From NCBI RefSeq assembly GCF_007858445.1, contig NZ_VIGV01000002.1:310001-374000 (forward strand): a DNA stretch of 64,000 nt, in the 5' to 3' direction. The notes below the pieces were generated by a model. The model had not been told where the DNA came from and did no database searches. It saw only the letters and a program-made list of their open reading frames with translations. The stretch comes from Tsukamurella sputi. Its GTDB lineage: Bacteria; Actinomycetota; Actinomycetes; Mycobacteriales; Mycobacteriaceae. Position 1 is the first letter of the stretch; the number at the start of each line of letters is the position of its first letter. A program made the position numbers and the translations under genes. Positions 29,204-38,304 of the stretch are shown piece after piece.

Positions 29204-29764
29204 TCAGCCTACCGAGATCGCCGAGACCGTGATGCCCCCGCCGGGCAATTCCTGCAGACGCGCCCGTCCGCCGAGCGCTTCGAGCTCCAACACCACCGAG
29301 ACGCGGTCGACGATCGCGCCCGCGCGGCGCAGCAGCGCGACGGCCGCGGAAACGGTGCCACCGGTGGCGAGCACGTCGTCGACGACGAGGATCCGCTTGC
29401 CCCGCAGGGCGATCCCCTCGGCGGGGACCTCGAGGGCCGCCGAGCCGTACTCGAGGTCGTACTCCTCCCGGAGCACGGGCGGCGGGAGCTTGCCCGCCTT
29501 GCGCACCGCGAGTGTGCCCACACCGAGGCGCAGCGCGACGCCCGAGCCCAGGAGGAAGCCGCGCGCGTCGAGGCCGGCCACCAGGTCGACGGTGGCGGCG
29601 CCGTCCGGGCCGCGACCCGCCGCGGCGAGGCCGTCGATGACGGCCGCGAGGGCGGCACCGTCGGCGAAGACGGGCGTGAGGTCGGCGAAGACCACGCCGG
29701 GCTCCGGGAATCCGGCGACGTGCCGCGTGTGCGCGGCGACGGCCGCGCGGGCCGCGTCAGTCAC
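29204..29764 (-). CDS. apt: adenine phosphoribosyltransferase
   Basis: Type I phosphoribosyltransferase, 186 residues, salvaging adenine with PRPP to AMP. Conserved blocks: [32 protein letters not shown] and the PRPP loop [14 protein letters not shown]. Start GTG at 29764 overlaps the secF stop by 8 bp. In M. tuberculosis a lipoprotein gene (Rv2585c) lies between apt and secF; it is absent here. Call secure. Confidence 0.94.
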   Translation of the reverse strand: MTDAARAAVAAHTRHVAGFPEPGVVFADLTPVFADGAALAAVIDGLAAAGRGPDGAATVDLVAGLDARGFLLGSGVALRLGVGTLAVRKAGKLPPPVLREEYDLEYGSAALEVPAEGIALRGKRILVVDDVLATGGTVSAAVALLRRAGAIVDRVSVVLELEALGGRARLQELPGGGITVSAISVG

Positions 29765-30893
29765 GACGACGGGCGCGCTTGGTCTGCGGCCGGGCCGGGG
29801 CCTTGTCGAGCTGCACGGCGCCGGCGTCGGTCGCCACCAGGGCGTCGGCGGTCTCGCCCGCCTCGGCGCGGGCGCGCCGTGCCAGCACCTTCTCGTTGTG
29901 CGCCCGGTACTCCGGGCGGCGCTCCTTCAGCGTGACCAGCAGCGGTGAGGCGAAGAAGACGGACGAGTAGGTGCCGACCACGACGCCGACGAGCTGGATC
30001 AGGCCCAGGTCCATCAGCGTGCCGACGCCGAGCATGCCCGCCGCTACGACCATCAGCGCGATGATCGGCAGCGCCGAGATCACGGTGGTGTTGATCGAGC
30101 GCATGAGGGTCTGGTTGATCGCCAGGTTCGCCTGTTCGGCGTACGTGCGGCGGCTGGTGTTGAGCACGCCGCGGACGTTCTCCTCGACCTTGTCGAAGAC
30201 GACCACCGTGTCGTACAGCGAGAAGCCGAGGATGGTCAGAAGGCCGATGACCGTGGCGGGGCTGACCTCGAAGCCGGACCACGCGTAGACGCCGGCACTC
30301 ACCACGACGTCGAAGAACAGCGAGGCCAACGCGGCCAGCGCCATGTCCCACTCGCGGAAGCGCAGCGCGATGTACGCCGTCACGAGCACGAGGAAGACCG
30401 CGAGCGCGAGCAGACCGCGCTGCGTGATCTGATCGCCCCAGGTCGAGCTCACACCCGAGAAGCTGATCGTGTTCTCCGCGGGCTTGCCATCCTGCGCGGG
30501 CGGATGGAAGGTCCGGAAGAGCGCGTCCCGGGCCTGCGTGATCTGGGTGTTGCTGAGCTCGGAGAGCTCCACCTGGTAGGTCTGCGCCGCACCCGTACCG
30601 GCGGTCTGCACGGCGGACGGCTCGACGCCCGTCGCGTCGCGCACGGTCTCCCGGACCTTCGCGGTATCGACCTGGGCGTTCCCGACCGGGAACGAGATCT
30701 GGGTGCCGCCCACGAAGTCGATGCTGAACTTGAACCCGGGGATCAGGATGCCCAGGATGGCGACCACGACGATCACACCGGTGGCGATGTAGTAACTGCG
30801 GCGCTTACCGACGATGTCGAAGGCACCGGTGCCGGTGTAGAGCCGGGTGAAGAAGGAGGCCTTCTTCTCGTTCGCGATGCTGGTGTCGGTCAT
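29757..30893 (-). CDS. secF: protein translocase subunit SecF
   Basis: Membrane protein of the SecDF complex, 378 residues, which uses the proton gradient to help late steps of Sec export. One N-terminal helix (residues about 33-52), a periplasmic-type domain and five more helices are evident; the family motif reads [14 protein letters not shown]. The last helices include [22 protein letters not shown] overlaps the secD stop by 4 bp (ATGA). Followed by apt with an 8-bp overlap, so secD-secF-apt-relA probably form one unit. Confidence 0.96.
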   Translation of the reverse strand: MTDTSIANEKKASFFTRLYTGTGAFDIVGKRRSYYIATGVIVVVAILGILIPGFKFSIDFVGGTQISFPVGNAQVDTAKVRETVRDATGVEPSAVQTAGTGAAQTYQVELSELSNTQITQARDALFRTFHPPAQDGKPAENTISFSGVSSTWGDQITQRGLLALAVFLVLVTAYIALRFREWDMALAALASLFFDVVVSAGVYAWSGFEVSPATVIGLLTILGFSLYDTVVVFDKVEENVRGVLNTSRRTYAEQANLAINQTLMRSINTTVISALPIIALMVVAAGMLGVGTLMDLGLIQLVGVVVGTYSSVFFASPLLVTLKERRPEYRAHNEKVLARRARAEAGETADALVATDAGAVQLDKAPARPQTKRARRRD

Positions 30894-32452
30894 GCGGTCT
30901 CCTCCCCGGTGGTAGCTGCGGCGCGCTTGCGCTCACGGCCGATCGCCGCCACGGCGCCGAGGCCGTTCATCGACGGCTTGGCGAAGAAGTCCGTCTTCGA
31001 CGAGAAGTAGACGAGCGGGTGCGTCACCAGGAAGACGATGACGATGTCGAGGATCGTCGACAGGCCGAGCGTGAACGCGAAGCCCTGCACACCGCCGACA
31101 GCGAGCACGTACAGCACGACCGCCGACAGCAGCGAGACCGCGTTACCCGTCCAGATGGTGCGCCGGGCGCTCGCCCAGCCGCGTGGCACCGCGGACCGGA
31201 AACTCCGGCCCTCTCTGATCTCGTCCTTGATGCGTTCGAAGTACACGACGAAGGAGTCGGCGGTCATACCGATGCCGATGATCACGCCGGCGATGCCCGC
31301 GAGGTCGAGCGAATAGCCGATCCACCGGCCGAGCAGTACCAGGAGCCCGTAGAGCAGCGCGATCGACAGCGCCAGCGACAGGGCGACGAGCACTCCGAGC
31401 GCGCGATAGTAGGCGAGCGCGTAGATCAGCACCAGGAACAGGCCGATGGCGCCGGCGATGAGGCCCGCCTTGAGCGACTCGAAGCCGAGCGTGGCGCTCA
31501 CGGTCTGCGCGGTGCCGGGCTTGAAGGACAGCGGCAGCGAGCCGTACTTGAGCACGCCCGCCAGGTCGCCGGCGGTCTGCTGGTTGAAGTCGCCCGTGAT
31601 CTGGGTCTGGCCGCCGGTGATCGGGCCGTTGATGTTCGGCGCCGTGATCACCTGCGAGTCGAGCACGAAGGCCGCCTGCTTGCCGACGTTCTTCGACGTG
31701 AAGTCCGCCCACACCTTCGAGGCCTCGCCGGTGAACTCGAGGGTCACGACGTACTGGACCTGGTTCTGCGGGATGCCCGACGAGGCGTTCTTGATCGACT
31801 GCCCGTCGATGATCGCCGGCCCCAGGGTGTAGACGGTGCGCGGCTGGTCCTTCTTGCGCTCTTCGGGGCGGTCGCAGGTGATCAGCGGCTTGGCCGGGTC
31901 GTCGTTGCCGGCCAGCGGGTCGGACGGGTTGTTGCAGTTGAGCGACTCGATGGCCTTCTTCTGCGCGGCGGGGTCGGTCGCCTGACGCGTGGCCCGCGCC
32001 TCGTCGATCGCCTTCTTCGCCGCCGCGGGATCGGTCAGGTCGGGCGCAGGAGTGTTCACCGCGGCCGCCGGCTGCGAGCCGAGGACCGGACGCACCTTGA
32101 GCTGTGCGGTCTGGCCGAGGGTGCGGGCCTGGTCGCCGTCGGAACCGGGCACCGTGATGATCAGGTTGCGCCCGCTGATCTTGACCTCGGATCCGGAGAC
32201 GCCGAGGCCGTTGACGCGCTTGTTGATGATGTCGCGCGCCTGCTCCATCTTGTCGCCGTCGGGTGCCTTGCCGTCCGGCGTGACGGCCTGCAGTACGACG
32301 GAGGTGCCGCCCTGCAGGTCGATACCCAGCTTGGGCTTGGGTTCGCGGTCGCCGGTGAAGAACACCAGCCCGAAGACCACGAGCATGATCAGCCCGAAGG
32401 CGATGAGGAGCCGCGACTCGGTGCGGTCGCTACTCGATGTTTTCCTGGCCAC
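30890..32452 (-). CDS. secD: protein translocase subunit SecD
   Basis: SecD, 520 residues: N-terminal helix (IAFGLIMLVVFGLVFFTG), then LGIDLQGGTSVVLQAV, a long extracytoplasmic domain and five C-terminal helices with GIGMTADSFVVYFERIKDE. The external domain contains an actinobacterial insert (about residues 130-205) rich in Asp, Ala and Lys, with cysteines in LNCNNPSD and LITCDRPEE that could form a disulphide. GTG start; overlap with secF of 4 bp. A 34-nt hairpin lies between yajC and this gene. Call secure. Confidence 0.96.
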   Translation of the reverse strand: MARKTSSSDRTESRLLIAFGLIMLVVFGLVFFTGDREPKPKLGIDLQGGTSVVLQAVTPDGKAPDGDKMEQARDIINKRVNGLGVSGSEVKISGRNLIITVPGSDGDQARTLGQTAQLKVRPVLGSQPAAAVNTPAPDLTDPAAAKKAIDEARATRQATDPAAQKKAIESLNCNNPSDPLAGNDDPAKPLITCDRPEERKKDQPRTVYTLGPAIIDGQSIKNASSGIPQNQVQYVVTLEFTGEASKVWADFTSKNVGKQAAFVLDSQVITAPNINGPITGGQTQITGDFNQQTAGDLAGVLKYGSLPLSFKPGTAQTVSATLGFESLKAGLIAGAIGLFLVLIYALAYYRALGVLVALSLALSIALLYGLLVLLGRWIGYSLDLAGIAGVIIGIGMTADSFVVYFERIKDEIREGRSFRSAVPRGWASARRTIWTGNAVSLLSAVVLYVLAVGGVQGFAFTLGLSTILDIVIVFLVTHPLVYFSSKTDFFAKPSMNGLGAVAAIGRERKRAAATTGEETA

Positions 32453-32478
32453 GGGCGGTTACGACTCCTCGGCGTGAG

Positions 32479-32512
32479 GAACTCCTCCGGCGGGCTCTCG
32501 CCGGAGAAGTTC
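32479..32512 (-). other. RNA hairpin between yajC and secD
   Basis: In the 83-bp yajC-secD gap, GAACTCCTCCGGCG (32479-32492) and CGCCGGAGAAGTTC (32499-32512) form a 14-bp stem with one mismatch and a 6-nt loop; the inner 8 bp are perfect. It could attenuate transcription or protect an mRNA end. Both neighbours are on the minus strand. No T-tract follows. Confidence 0.55.
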
Positions 32513-32535
32513 GTCGGTGGTGACGGTGGTGCGGG

Positions 32536-32874
32536 TCAGCGATCCTCGGAACGCTTGTCCAGATCGATGTGACCCTCGTCGTCGGTGATGGTCTCGATCG
32601 ACGGGGCGCCGAGCTCCTCGGGGGTCAGGATCTTGGCGATGGCACGGCGGACCCAGGTGGTGGTGATGCCGGGGGCGATCTCCAGGTCGACGGTGTCCTC
32701 ACCGAGGCCGACGACGGTGCCGTAGAGGCCCGTGCTGGTCATGACCTTGGTGCCCACGGTGAGACCGGCCTGCATCTCCATCGTCTCGTTCATCTGCTTC
32801 TTCTGCTTCCGGAACTGGAAGAACATGAAGACGAGCATCAGGACGAGCAGTAGGGGCAGGATCAGGTTCGGCAT
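32536..32874 (-). CDS. yajC: preprotein translocase subunit YajC
   Basis: A 112-residue accessory subunit of the SecDF-YajC complex. A single N-terminal membrane helix (PNLILPLLLVLMLVFMFF) is followed by the conserved FRKQKKQMNE segment, a small beta domain (LTVGTKVMTSTGLYGTV) and an acidic tail ending DLDKRSEDR. The ATG at 32874 is supported by GAGGAG 4 bp upstream; a longer reading has no sensible N-terminus. Leads the yajC-secD-secF-apt-relA cluster. Confidence 0.95.
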   Translation of the reverse strand: MPNLILPLLLVLMLVFMFFQFRKQKKQMNETMEMQAGLTVGTKVMTSTGLYGTVVGLGEDTVDLEIAPGITTTWVRRAIAKILTPEELGAPSIETITDDEGHIDLDKRSEDR

Positions 32875-32970
32875 TGTTCTCCTCGGTGGTGTGGACGCGG
32901 ACGCTCCGCGACCTCGCCGCCCGGGTGGTAGGCAGCACTCGGTGTTCCAGTCTTCCACATCCCGCGCGGG

Positions 32971-35079
32971 TCAGGCGGGACGGTGCACCACCAGCGGCAG
33001 GACCACGGCTGCTCCGGCCTCCCGCAGGCGTGCCGCGGCCACCGTGACCGCCCACCCCGTACCGGACTCGTCGACCACGAGCAGCACCGAGCGGCCCCGC
33101 ACCGCGTCGGACGCCGGGCCGACGTCGATCGCGTCCAGCCAGTGCGCGGCCTCCTGGGCGCCCGACGCGTCCCGGCCGGGCGCCGGGCCACGCGGTACCG
33201 GCAGTGTCACCCGGTCCAGGCGCCCGACCTCCGCGATCCGCTCGGCCACCGGCTCGACGGGCGCCGGACGGTCCGTCAGCTGCAGCGACGCCACCACCTC
33301 GGGGCGGGCGCGCCACTGATCGCGCCACCGCGACAGCGCCGCGACCGCGGCGTCCGCCAGATCCGCGCTCGCCTGTGCGTCACCCGCTCGCGCGGCCCCC
33401 AGCGTTCCCGTCCACTCGGGGGCGTCGGCGAAGACCAGGACCCGGCCGGGCTCGGCCGCGAGATCCGGCTGGATCCGGCCCTTGCGTCCCGCCACGCCGC
33501 CGGGCCACATCTTGCGCGGTTCGAGTACCTGGCTCTGCGCGCGCAGCGCGCCCGCGACCGCCCGCGCGGTCTCCGGCGGGACCGGCTCGCCCAGCCCGTC
33601 GGGTACGTGCCCGAGGCAGACCGAGCACCGCCCGCAGGCCGCCGCCTCGGGATCGTCCAGCGATTCGGTGAGCAGTTGCATCAGGCAGCGCTCGCCGCGG
33701 GTGTAGGCCCGCATGATGTCGGCCTCGCGGCGCCGGGTGGCGACGATGCCCTCGTAGTGCGCCGCGTCGTAGTGCCACGGCGCCCCGGTGGCGCGGTAGC
33801 CGCCCTCGACGCGCTCCACCGCCCCGTCGACCGCGAGTTGCTTGAGCATGAGGTCGATCCGGGTGCGGCGGATACCCGTGGCCGCCTCGAGCGCGATCGC
33901 CGAGAGCCCCTCCCCCGACTCGTCCTCCGCCAGAGCACCGAGCACGCGGTCCATCTGCTGCGGATCCGGGATGGTGGCGGTGGCGAAGTAGTCCCACACA
34001 CCCGCGTCGGACTCCGAGGGTAGGAGGGCGACCACGGCGTGGTCGATCGCACGGCCGGCACGGCCGACCTGCTGGTAGTAGGACACGGGCGAGGGCGGCG
34101 AGCCGACGTGCACCACGAAGCCGAGGTCCGGCTTGTCGAAGCCCATGCCGAGCGCCGAAGTGGCGATCAGGGCCTTGATCTCGTTGGCGCGCAGCGCGTC
34201 CTCGAGCCGGGCCCGGGTGTCCGGATCGAGCTTGCCGGTGTAGGCCGCCACCGGATAGCCGGGACCGTGCACGGCGCGGACACCGTCCACGAGGCGCTCG
34301 GCGTCGGCCACTGTCAACGCGTAGACGATGCCGGATCCGGGCAGGTCCGGAAGGTGCTGCGAGACCCAGGCGTACCGGGTGACCGGCGCCAGCGCGGGCA
34401 GCACGTTGAGCTGCAGCGAGCGCCGCGCCAGCGGCCCGCGCAGCACCAGCGTGGCGTCGCCGAGCTGCGCCGCCACGTCGTCGGTGACGCGGGCGTTCGC
34501 GGTGGCGGTGGTGGCGAGCACCGGGGTCTGCGGGTGCAGCCGGGTGAGCACGTCGGAGACGCGCCGGTAGTCGGGCCGGAAGTCGTGCCCCCAATCGGAC
34601 ACCGCGTGCGCCTCGTCGATGACGAGCAGGCCGAGAGAGCCTTCGAGCGCGGAGAGCACGCGCCGGCCGAAGGACGGGTTCGCGAGCCGCTCGGGCGAGA
34701 CGAGCAGGACGTCGATCTCCCCCGCCGCGAGCGCGGCCTCGATCGTGTTCCACTCCTCGAAGTTCGACGAGTTCAACGTGGCCGCCCGCAACCCCGCGCG
34801 ACCGGCGGCCGCCACCTGATCGCGCATGAGCGAGAGCAGCGGCGAGACGATGAGCGCCGGCCCGGCCCCTTCGGCCCTGCGCAATGCCGTGGCGACCCAG
34901 TACACCGCGGACTTGCCCCAGCCTGTGGCCTGCACCACGAGCACCCGTGCCGCGGGCTCGAGCAGCGCCGCGACCGCCGTCTCCTGATCGGCCCGCAGTG
35001 CGGCGTCCGGACCGGCCAGCGCCTCGATCACCCGCCGCGCGCGCTCCGACCGATCTCCCGTGAGCGTGAGTTCCGTCAT
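32971..35079 (-). CDS. RecQ-like DNA helicase with C-terminal phosphoribosyltransferase-like domain
   Basis: A 702-residue superfamily 2 helicase. Motifs: LRADQETAV (RecQ motif 0), VVQATGWGKSAVY (Walker A variant), VIDEAHAVSDWGHDFRPDY (DEAH box) and YYQQVGRAGRA (motif VI). A zinc-binding part follows with CLMQLL and CGRCSVC. The last ~150 residues end in VLLVVDESGTGWAVTVAAA, which resembles the PRPP loop of type I phosphoribosyltransferases, so this is a helicase-PRTase fusion rather than a classical RecQ with an HRDC domain. The loop has DES rather than DD, so catalysis may be lost. ATG 35079 is chosen over an upstream in-frame start. DNA repair role is inferred. Confidence 0.88.
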   Translation of the reverse strand: MTELTLTGDRSERARRVIEALAGPDAALRADQETAVAALLEPAARVLVVQATGWGKSAVYWVATALRRAEGAGPALIVSPLLSLMRDQVAAAGRAGLRAATLNSSNFEEWNTIEAALAAGEIDVLLVSPERLANPSFGRRVLSALEGSLGLLVIDEAHAVSDWGHDFRPDYRRVSDVLTRLHPQTPVLATTATANARVTDDVAAQLGDATLVLRGPLARRSLQLNVLPALAPVTRYAWVSQHLPDLPGSGIVYALTVADAERLVDGVRAVHGPGYPVAAYTGKLDPDTRARLEDALRANEIKALIATSALGMGFDKPDLGFVVHVGSPPSPVSYYQQVGRAGRAIDHAVVALLPSESDAGVWDYFATATIPDPQQMDRVLGALAEDESGEGLSAIALEAATGIRRTRIDLMLKQLAVDGAVERVEGGYRATGAPWHYDAAHYEGIVATRRREADIMRAYTRGERCLMQLLTESLDDPEAAACGRCSVCLGHVPDGLGEPVPPETARAVAGALRAQSQVLEPRKMWPGGVAGRKGRIQPDLAAEPGRVLVFADAPEWTGTLGAARAGDAQASADLADAAVAALSRWRDQWRARPEVVASLQLTDRPAPVEPVAERIAEVGRLDRVTLPVPRGPAPGRDASGAQEAAHWLDAIDVGPASDAVRGRSVLLVVDESGTGWAVTVAAARLREAGAAVVLPLVVHRPA

Positions 35080-35129
35080 TCGTCGATCCCCTCGTCGTCC
35101 GAACCCGAGGGTAGACGGCACCACCGACA

Positions 35130-35161
35130 GGTCCCGATCGAGCGATAACACGATCGGGACC
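35130..35161. terminator. perfect 11-bp hairpin in recQ-hydrolase gap
   Basis: GGTCCCGATCG (35130-35140) and CGATCGGGACC (35151-35161) around a 10-nt loop, in the 163-bp gap between the end of the hydrolase gene and the helicase start (both minus strand). Likely terminator of the catabolic operon; as it lies 51 bp before the helicase ATG it could alternatively be an operator. Confidence 0.6.
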
Positions 35162-35242
35162 ACGCGGCGTCACGCCGAGACGGCTACCGGGCCACTGGAC
35201 CTCCCGGCCGCCATCTCCTCCGGGCGCCCACCACCGACCCAC

Positions 35243-35833
35243 TCACGACCGACTCCGCGCGGACGCGAGTTCCGCGACCAGCTCGTCGACCATGCCCCAC
35301 TCCCCGTACCCGGACGCAGGGTTGAGGTGCCCGGCGTCGCCGAGGTCCACCAACCGGCTCCCCCACGCCTCGGCGAGGCCGGCTGTGGTGCGGTACCGCG
35401 CCAACGGGTCGGTGCGACTGGCCGCGACGACCGACGGGAACGGCAACCGCCGTCGCGGGATCGGCTCCCACCCCGCCGCCGACAGCTCCGCCGGCCGCGG
35501 ATGCGGCTCCGGCCACTCGACGCCGAAGTCGGGTGGGGTGGCCAACACGGCGCCCACCACCTTCTCGAGCGCGGGGTCGCCGTCGGGCAGCGAACGGACC
35601 CACCGGACCACCGCGAGCACTCCGGCGCTGTGCGCCACCAGGATCACCTGACCGTCCACCGCCGCGATCGTCCGCCCGACCAGCCGGACCCGTTCCCCGA
35701 TCGAGTGCCGATCGGCCTCTGCGGGCGAGGGCACCGTCACCGCCGTCTCGGTCCGTGCGGCGTACCGCTCCTGCCAATGCGACGGTGCGCTCCCCCGCAG
35801 CCCCGGCACGACGACGGGCACCGGGGCGGTCAT
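35243..35833 (-). CDS. RBBP9/YdeN-family alpha/beta hydrolase
   Basis: A 196-residue serine hydrolase of the small RBBP9/YdeN type. Starts VVVPGLRGSAPSHWQ, the hallmark of the family; nucleophile serine in VAHSAGVLA, acid in ASRTDPLARY and catalytic histidine in GDAGHLNPASGYGEW. ATG overlaps the MFS transporter stop by 4 bp, so it is the last gene of the catabolic operon. It might hydrolyse an ester or thioester formed in the pathway; the substrate is unknown. Confidence 0.88.
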   Translation of the reverse strand: MTAPVPVVVPGLRGSAPSHWQERYAARTETAVTVPSPAEADRHSIGERVRLVGRTIAAVDGQVILVAHSAGVLAVVRWVRSLPDGDPALEKVVGAVLATPPDFGVEWPEPHPRPAELSAAGWEPIPRRRLPFPSVVAASRTDPLARYRTTAGLAEAWGSRLVDLGDAGHLNPASGYGEWGMVDELVAELASARSRS

Positions 35834-37176
35834 CGTGCCGGCTCCGCATTGAGCGCCTGTAACCTGGCGAGTCCGCGCGGGTGCAGCCGCTTGCCGAGGA
35901 CCATGAACACCACCGCGGGCACGTACACGAGCGGGGCGATCTGAAGCGCGCCCAGCAGCCCCAGGCGGTCCGCGAGTGCGCCGACGAGGATCGGCGCCAG
36001 GGCGAGACCCAGCAGATTGTTCGCGAGAGTGAGCGTGCCCATCGCCGAGGCCTGCACCGAGCGGTGCGTGAGGGAGGCGACCATGGCGGCCGCGGTACCC
36101 GAGCTGCCGGCGGCGAAGAAGGCGCCGATGCCGAGCAGCACCAGCTGCACCGAGCCCGTCGGCATGCGGAAGGCGACCGTCAACGCGACGAAGGCGATGG
36201 AGCAGTACGCGATGCCCGCCGCCCACTTGCGGGTGCCGTCGCTCATGCTGTACCGGTCGGCGAGGAATCCGCACACGATCATGCCGGAGCCCACGAGCAG
36301 GACGAAGGCCGCTGCGGCGCCGCCGGCCCGGTCGACCGGGAGGTGGTACGCGTCCTTGAAGTAGGTCGGGAGCCAGGTGAGCATCACCGCGGCCATGAAC
36401 ATCTGCAGGCCGCTGCCGATGTAGGCGCACACGACGGGAGGGTTGGTGAAGAGGCTCGAGAGCGGCGCGCGGGCCGCGCGGACGGTCTCCGCGTTCTCCC
36501 ACGACGGTGCCGCACCGTCCTGCGTGGCCTGATACCGAGTGACCCGCGCCTCGGTGACGACGAGCTTGAACGCCGCGACGAGCAGCAGTCCGAGGACGGC
36601 CATGGCACCGAGCGACCAGCGCCAGCCGAAGTGGACGGCGATCAGTCCGCCGAGTCCGGTGCCGACCATGGTGCCGAAGGAGCCGCCCGCCATGAAGGAC
36701 GCGGACAGCGCCGCGTGCACGCGGGGCGCGAAGAGGCTCAGCACCAGTGCGATGCCGACACTGCCGTAGGCGGCCTCGCCGACGCCGACGACGAATCTGG
36801 CTGCGAGCAGTTGCTCGTAGTTCTGCGCGAAGGCACAGGCCGCCGTGGCGACCGACCAGAGCACCGCCATCAGCACGAGGCTCCGGACCCGCCCGAGGCG
36901 GTCGGCCAGGATCGACACCGGGAGGGTGAGCACGCCCACCATGAGCGCGACCACCGAGATCAGCGATCCCTGCTGGGCCTTGTCGAGGTGCAGCTCCTGG
37001 CCGAGCGGCACGAAGACGGCGGCGAGCACCTGCCGGGACATGTAGTCGGAGAGGAGCAGCGCGAACGCGAGCGCGAAGACGACCCACGGGTAGATCCGCC
37101 GACGGGTCCGTGCGGGCCCCGTCGGCGTACCGTCGGTGTCCTCGATGTCACCCGAGCGGGTGGTCGTGAGGGCCAT
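35830..37176 (-). CDS. MFS transporter (ACS/spinster-like)
   Basis: A 448-residue major facilitator with about 12 membrane helices. Conserved loop motifs: LADRLGRVRSLV between helices 2 and 3, and GEAAYGSVG in helix 4-5, typical of the anion:cation symporter/spinster-type branch that imports organic acids. Overlaps the hydrolase by 4 bp and follows the BKACE gene by 14 bp, so it most likely imports the substrate of this operon. Direction and substrate are inferred from context. Confidence 0.88.
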   Translation of the reverse strand: MALTTTRSGDIEDTDGTPTGPARTRRRIYPWVVFALAFALLLSDYMSRQVLAAVFVPLGQELHLDKAQQGSLISVVALMVGVLTLPVSILADRLGRVRSLVLMAVLWSVATAACAFAQNYEQLLAARFVVGVGEAAYGSVGIALVLSLFAPRVHAALSASFMAGGSFGTMVGTGLGGLIAVHFGWRWSLGAMAVLGLLLVAAFKLVVTEARVTRYQATQDGAAPSWENAETVRAARAPLSSLFTNPPVVCAYIGSGLQMFMAAVMLTWLPTYFKDAYHLPVDRAGGAAAAFVLLVGSGMIVCGFLADRYSMSDGTRKWAAGIAYCSIAFVALTVAFRMPTGSVQLVLLGIGAFFAAGSSGTAAAMVASLTHRSVQASAMGTLTLANNLLGLALAPILVGALADRLGLLGALQIAPLVYVPAVVFMVLGKRLHPRGLARLQALNAEPAR

Positions 37177-37190
37177 TGTCTTTCATCCGT

Positions 37191-38243
37191 TCACGCGTGC
37201 TGGGTGAATCCGAGCTGACCGGCCTGCCGGTTCGGCGCGTAGCCCAGCTTGGCCAGGGTCTCGTCGACGGAGCCGTACTGCTCGCCGATGCGGTAGATGT
37301 CGCGGGCCTCCTTGCCGGTGGCGACGTCGCGGCCGAGTTCGTGGCTGATCCGCACCAGTTGCTTGACCTGGTCGACGGACTTGATCTTCTCGCCGGGGCG
37401 GCCCCAGATGGTGTCCTCGTTGCCGCACCGGGTGTGCAGGCCCATCGCGATGGCCATCGTGTTCACGGGGAGCACTGAGCGCATGAGGGTCTCGAGCGTG
37501 AGAATCGCGCCGTCCGGGACCCGGTTGATGAAGTTCATGATGTTGTACGGGTTGGGACCGTCGAAGCCGCCACCGATGCCGACCCAGGTGAGGTTGAGCG
37601 GACCCATGTACTTGCCGCGACGGATCAGGCGCTCGACGGTTTCCAACTGCGGGATCGACGAGAGCTGGAAGTGGGGCTGGATCCCGTTGGCGGTCAGGCG
37701 GCGCAGGTGCTCCTCGACCCACTCGGGGCCGGCGGGGACCGTCATCTCGCGGTAGGTGTCGTACAGCTCGGGCCGCTGCATCGAGGTGCCCTCGATGTCG
37801 GCCTCGGTCATCAGCTCCATGATGTTCATCTGGCTGGTGTTGATGGCGATGGTCACCTGATCGGGCTTGGGGTCGAGCTCCGCCAACATGTGCCGGGTGT
37901 CGTCGGAGAGCCACTTCGCATCGGCGCCTTCGCCCTCAGGGGCGAAGGAGATGGAGCCGCCGACCTGCAGGATCATGTCCGGCACCGCTTCGCGCAGGCC
38001 GGAGAGCAGCTCGTTGAACTTGGACAGCCGCTTCGAGCCGTGGCCGTCCTCCTCGCGCACGTGGATGTGCAGGACGGTGGCGCCGGCCTCGTAGCAGTCG
38101 ACGGCCTGCTGGACGTGCTGCTCCATGGTCAGCGGCAGGTCCTCGCGGAAGTCGTCGAGCTCCCACTCGGGGCCGTACGGCGCGACCGTGATGACCTGCT
38201 TCTCCTGAACCTCGGGGAACAGGGCGTCGTCGTGGAAATGCAT
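37191..38243 (-). CDS. 3-keto-5-aminohexanoate cleavage enzyme family (BKACE, DUF849) protein
   Basis: A 350-residue TIM-barrel enzyme of the beta-keto acid cleavage family. These zinc enzymes convert a beta-keto acid plus acetyl-CoA into acetoacetate and a new CoA ester. Metal-binding histidines lie in LHIHVREEDGHG and in the GLHTRCGNED region; INTSQMNIM and WVGIGGGFDG are further conserved blocks. ATG 38243 has AAGGAG 7 bp upstream. The beta-keto acid used here is unknown; family members act on, for instance, 3-keto-5-aminohexanoate or dehydrocarnitine. Lies between dioxygenase and transporter genes. Confidence 0.9.
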   Translation of the reverse strand: MHFHDDALFPEVQEKQVITVAPYGPEWELDDFREDLPLTMEQHVQQAVDCYEAGATVLHIHVREEDGHGSKRLSKFNELLSGLREAVPDMILQVGGSISFAPEGEGADAKWLSDDTRHMLAELDPKPDQVTIAINTSQMNIMELMTEADIEGTSMQRPELYDTYREMTVPAGPEWVEEHLRRLTANGIQPHFQLSSIPQLETVERLIRRGKYMGPLNLTWVGIGGGFDGPNPYNIMNFINRVPDGAILTLETLMRSVLPVNTMAIAMGLHTRCGNEDTIWGRPGEKIKSVDQVKQLVRISHELGRDVATGKEARDIYRIGEQYGSVDETLAKLGYAPNRQAGQLGFTQHA

Positions 38244-38304
38244 GATGGTTCTCCTTGTGTTGCGGGCTGCGTTGCGGGGATGAGGGTTTCGTTCGGGCGG
38301 GTGG

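Noticed and set aside
27495-29948. Plus-strand frame of about 800 codons across relA and apt
   Set aside because: Opposite strand of two secure genes, low-complexity Arg/His/Asp/Val composition.
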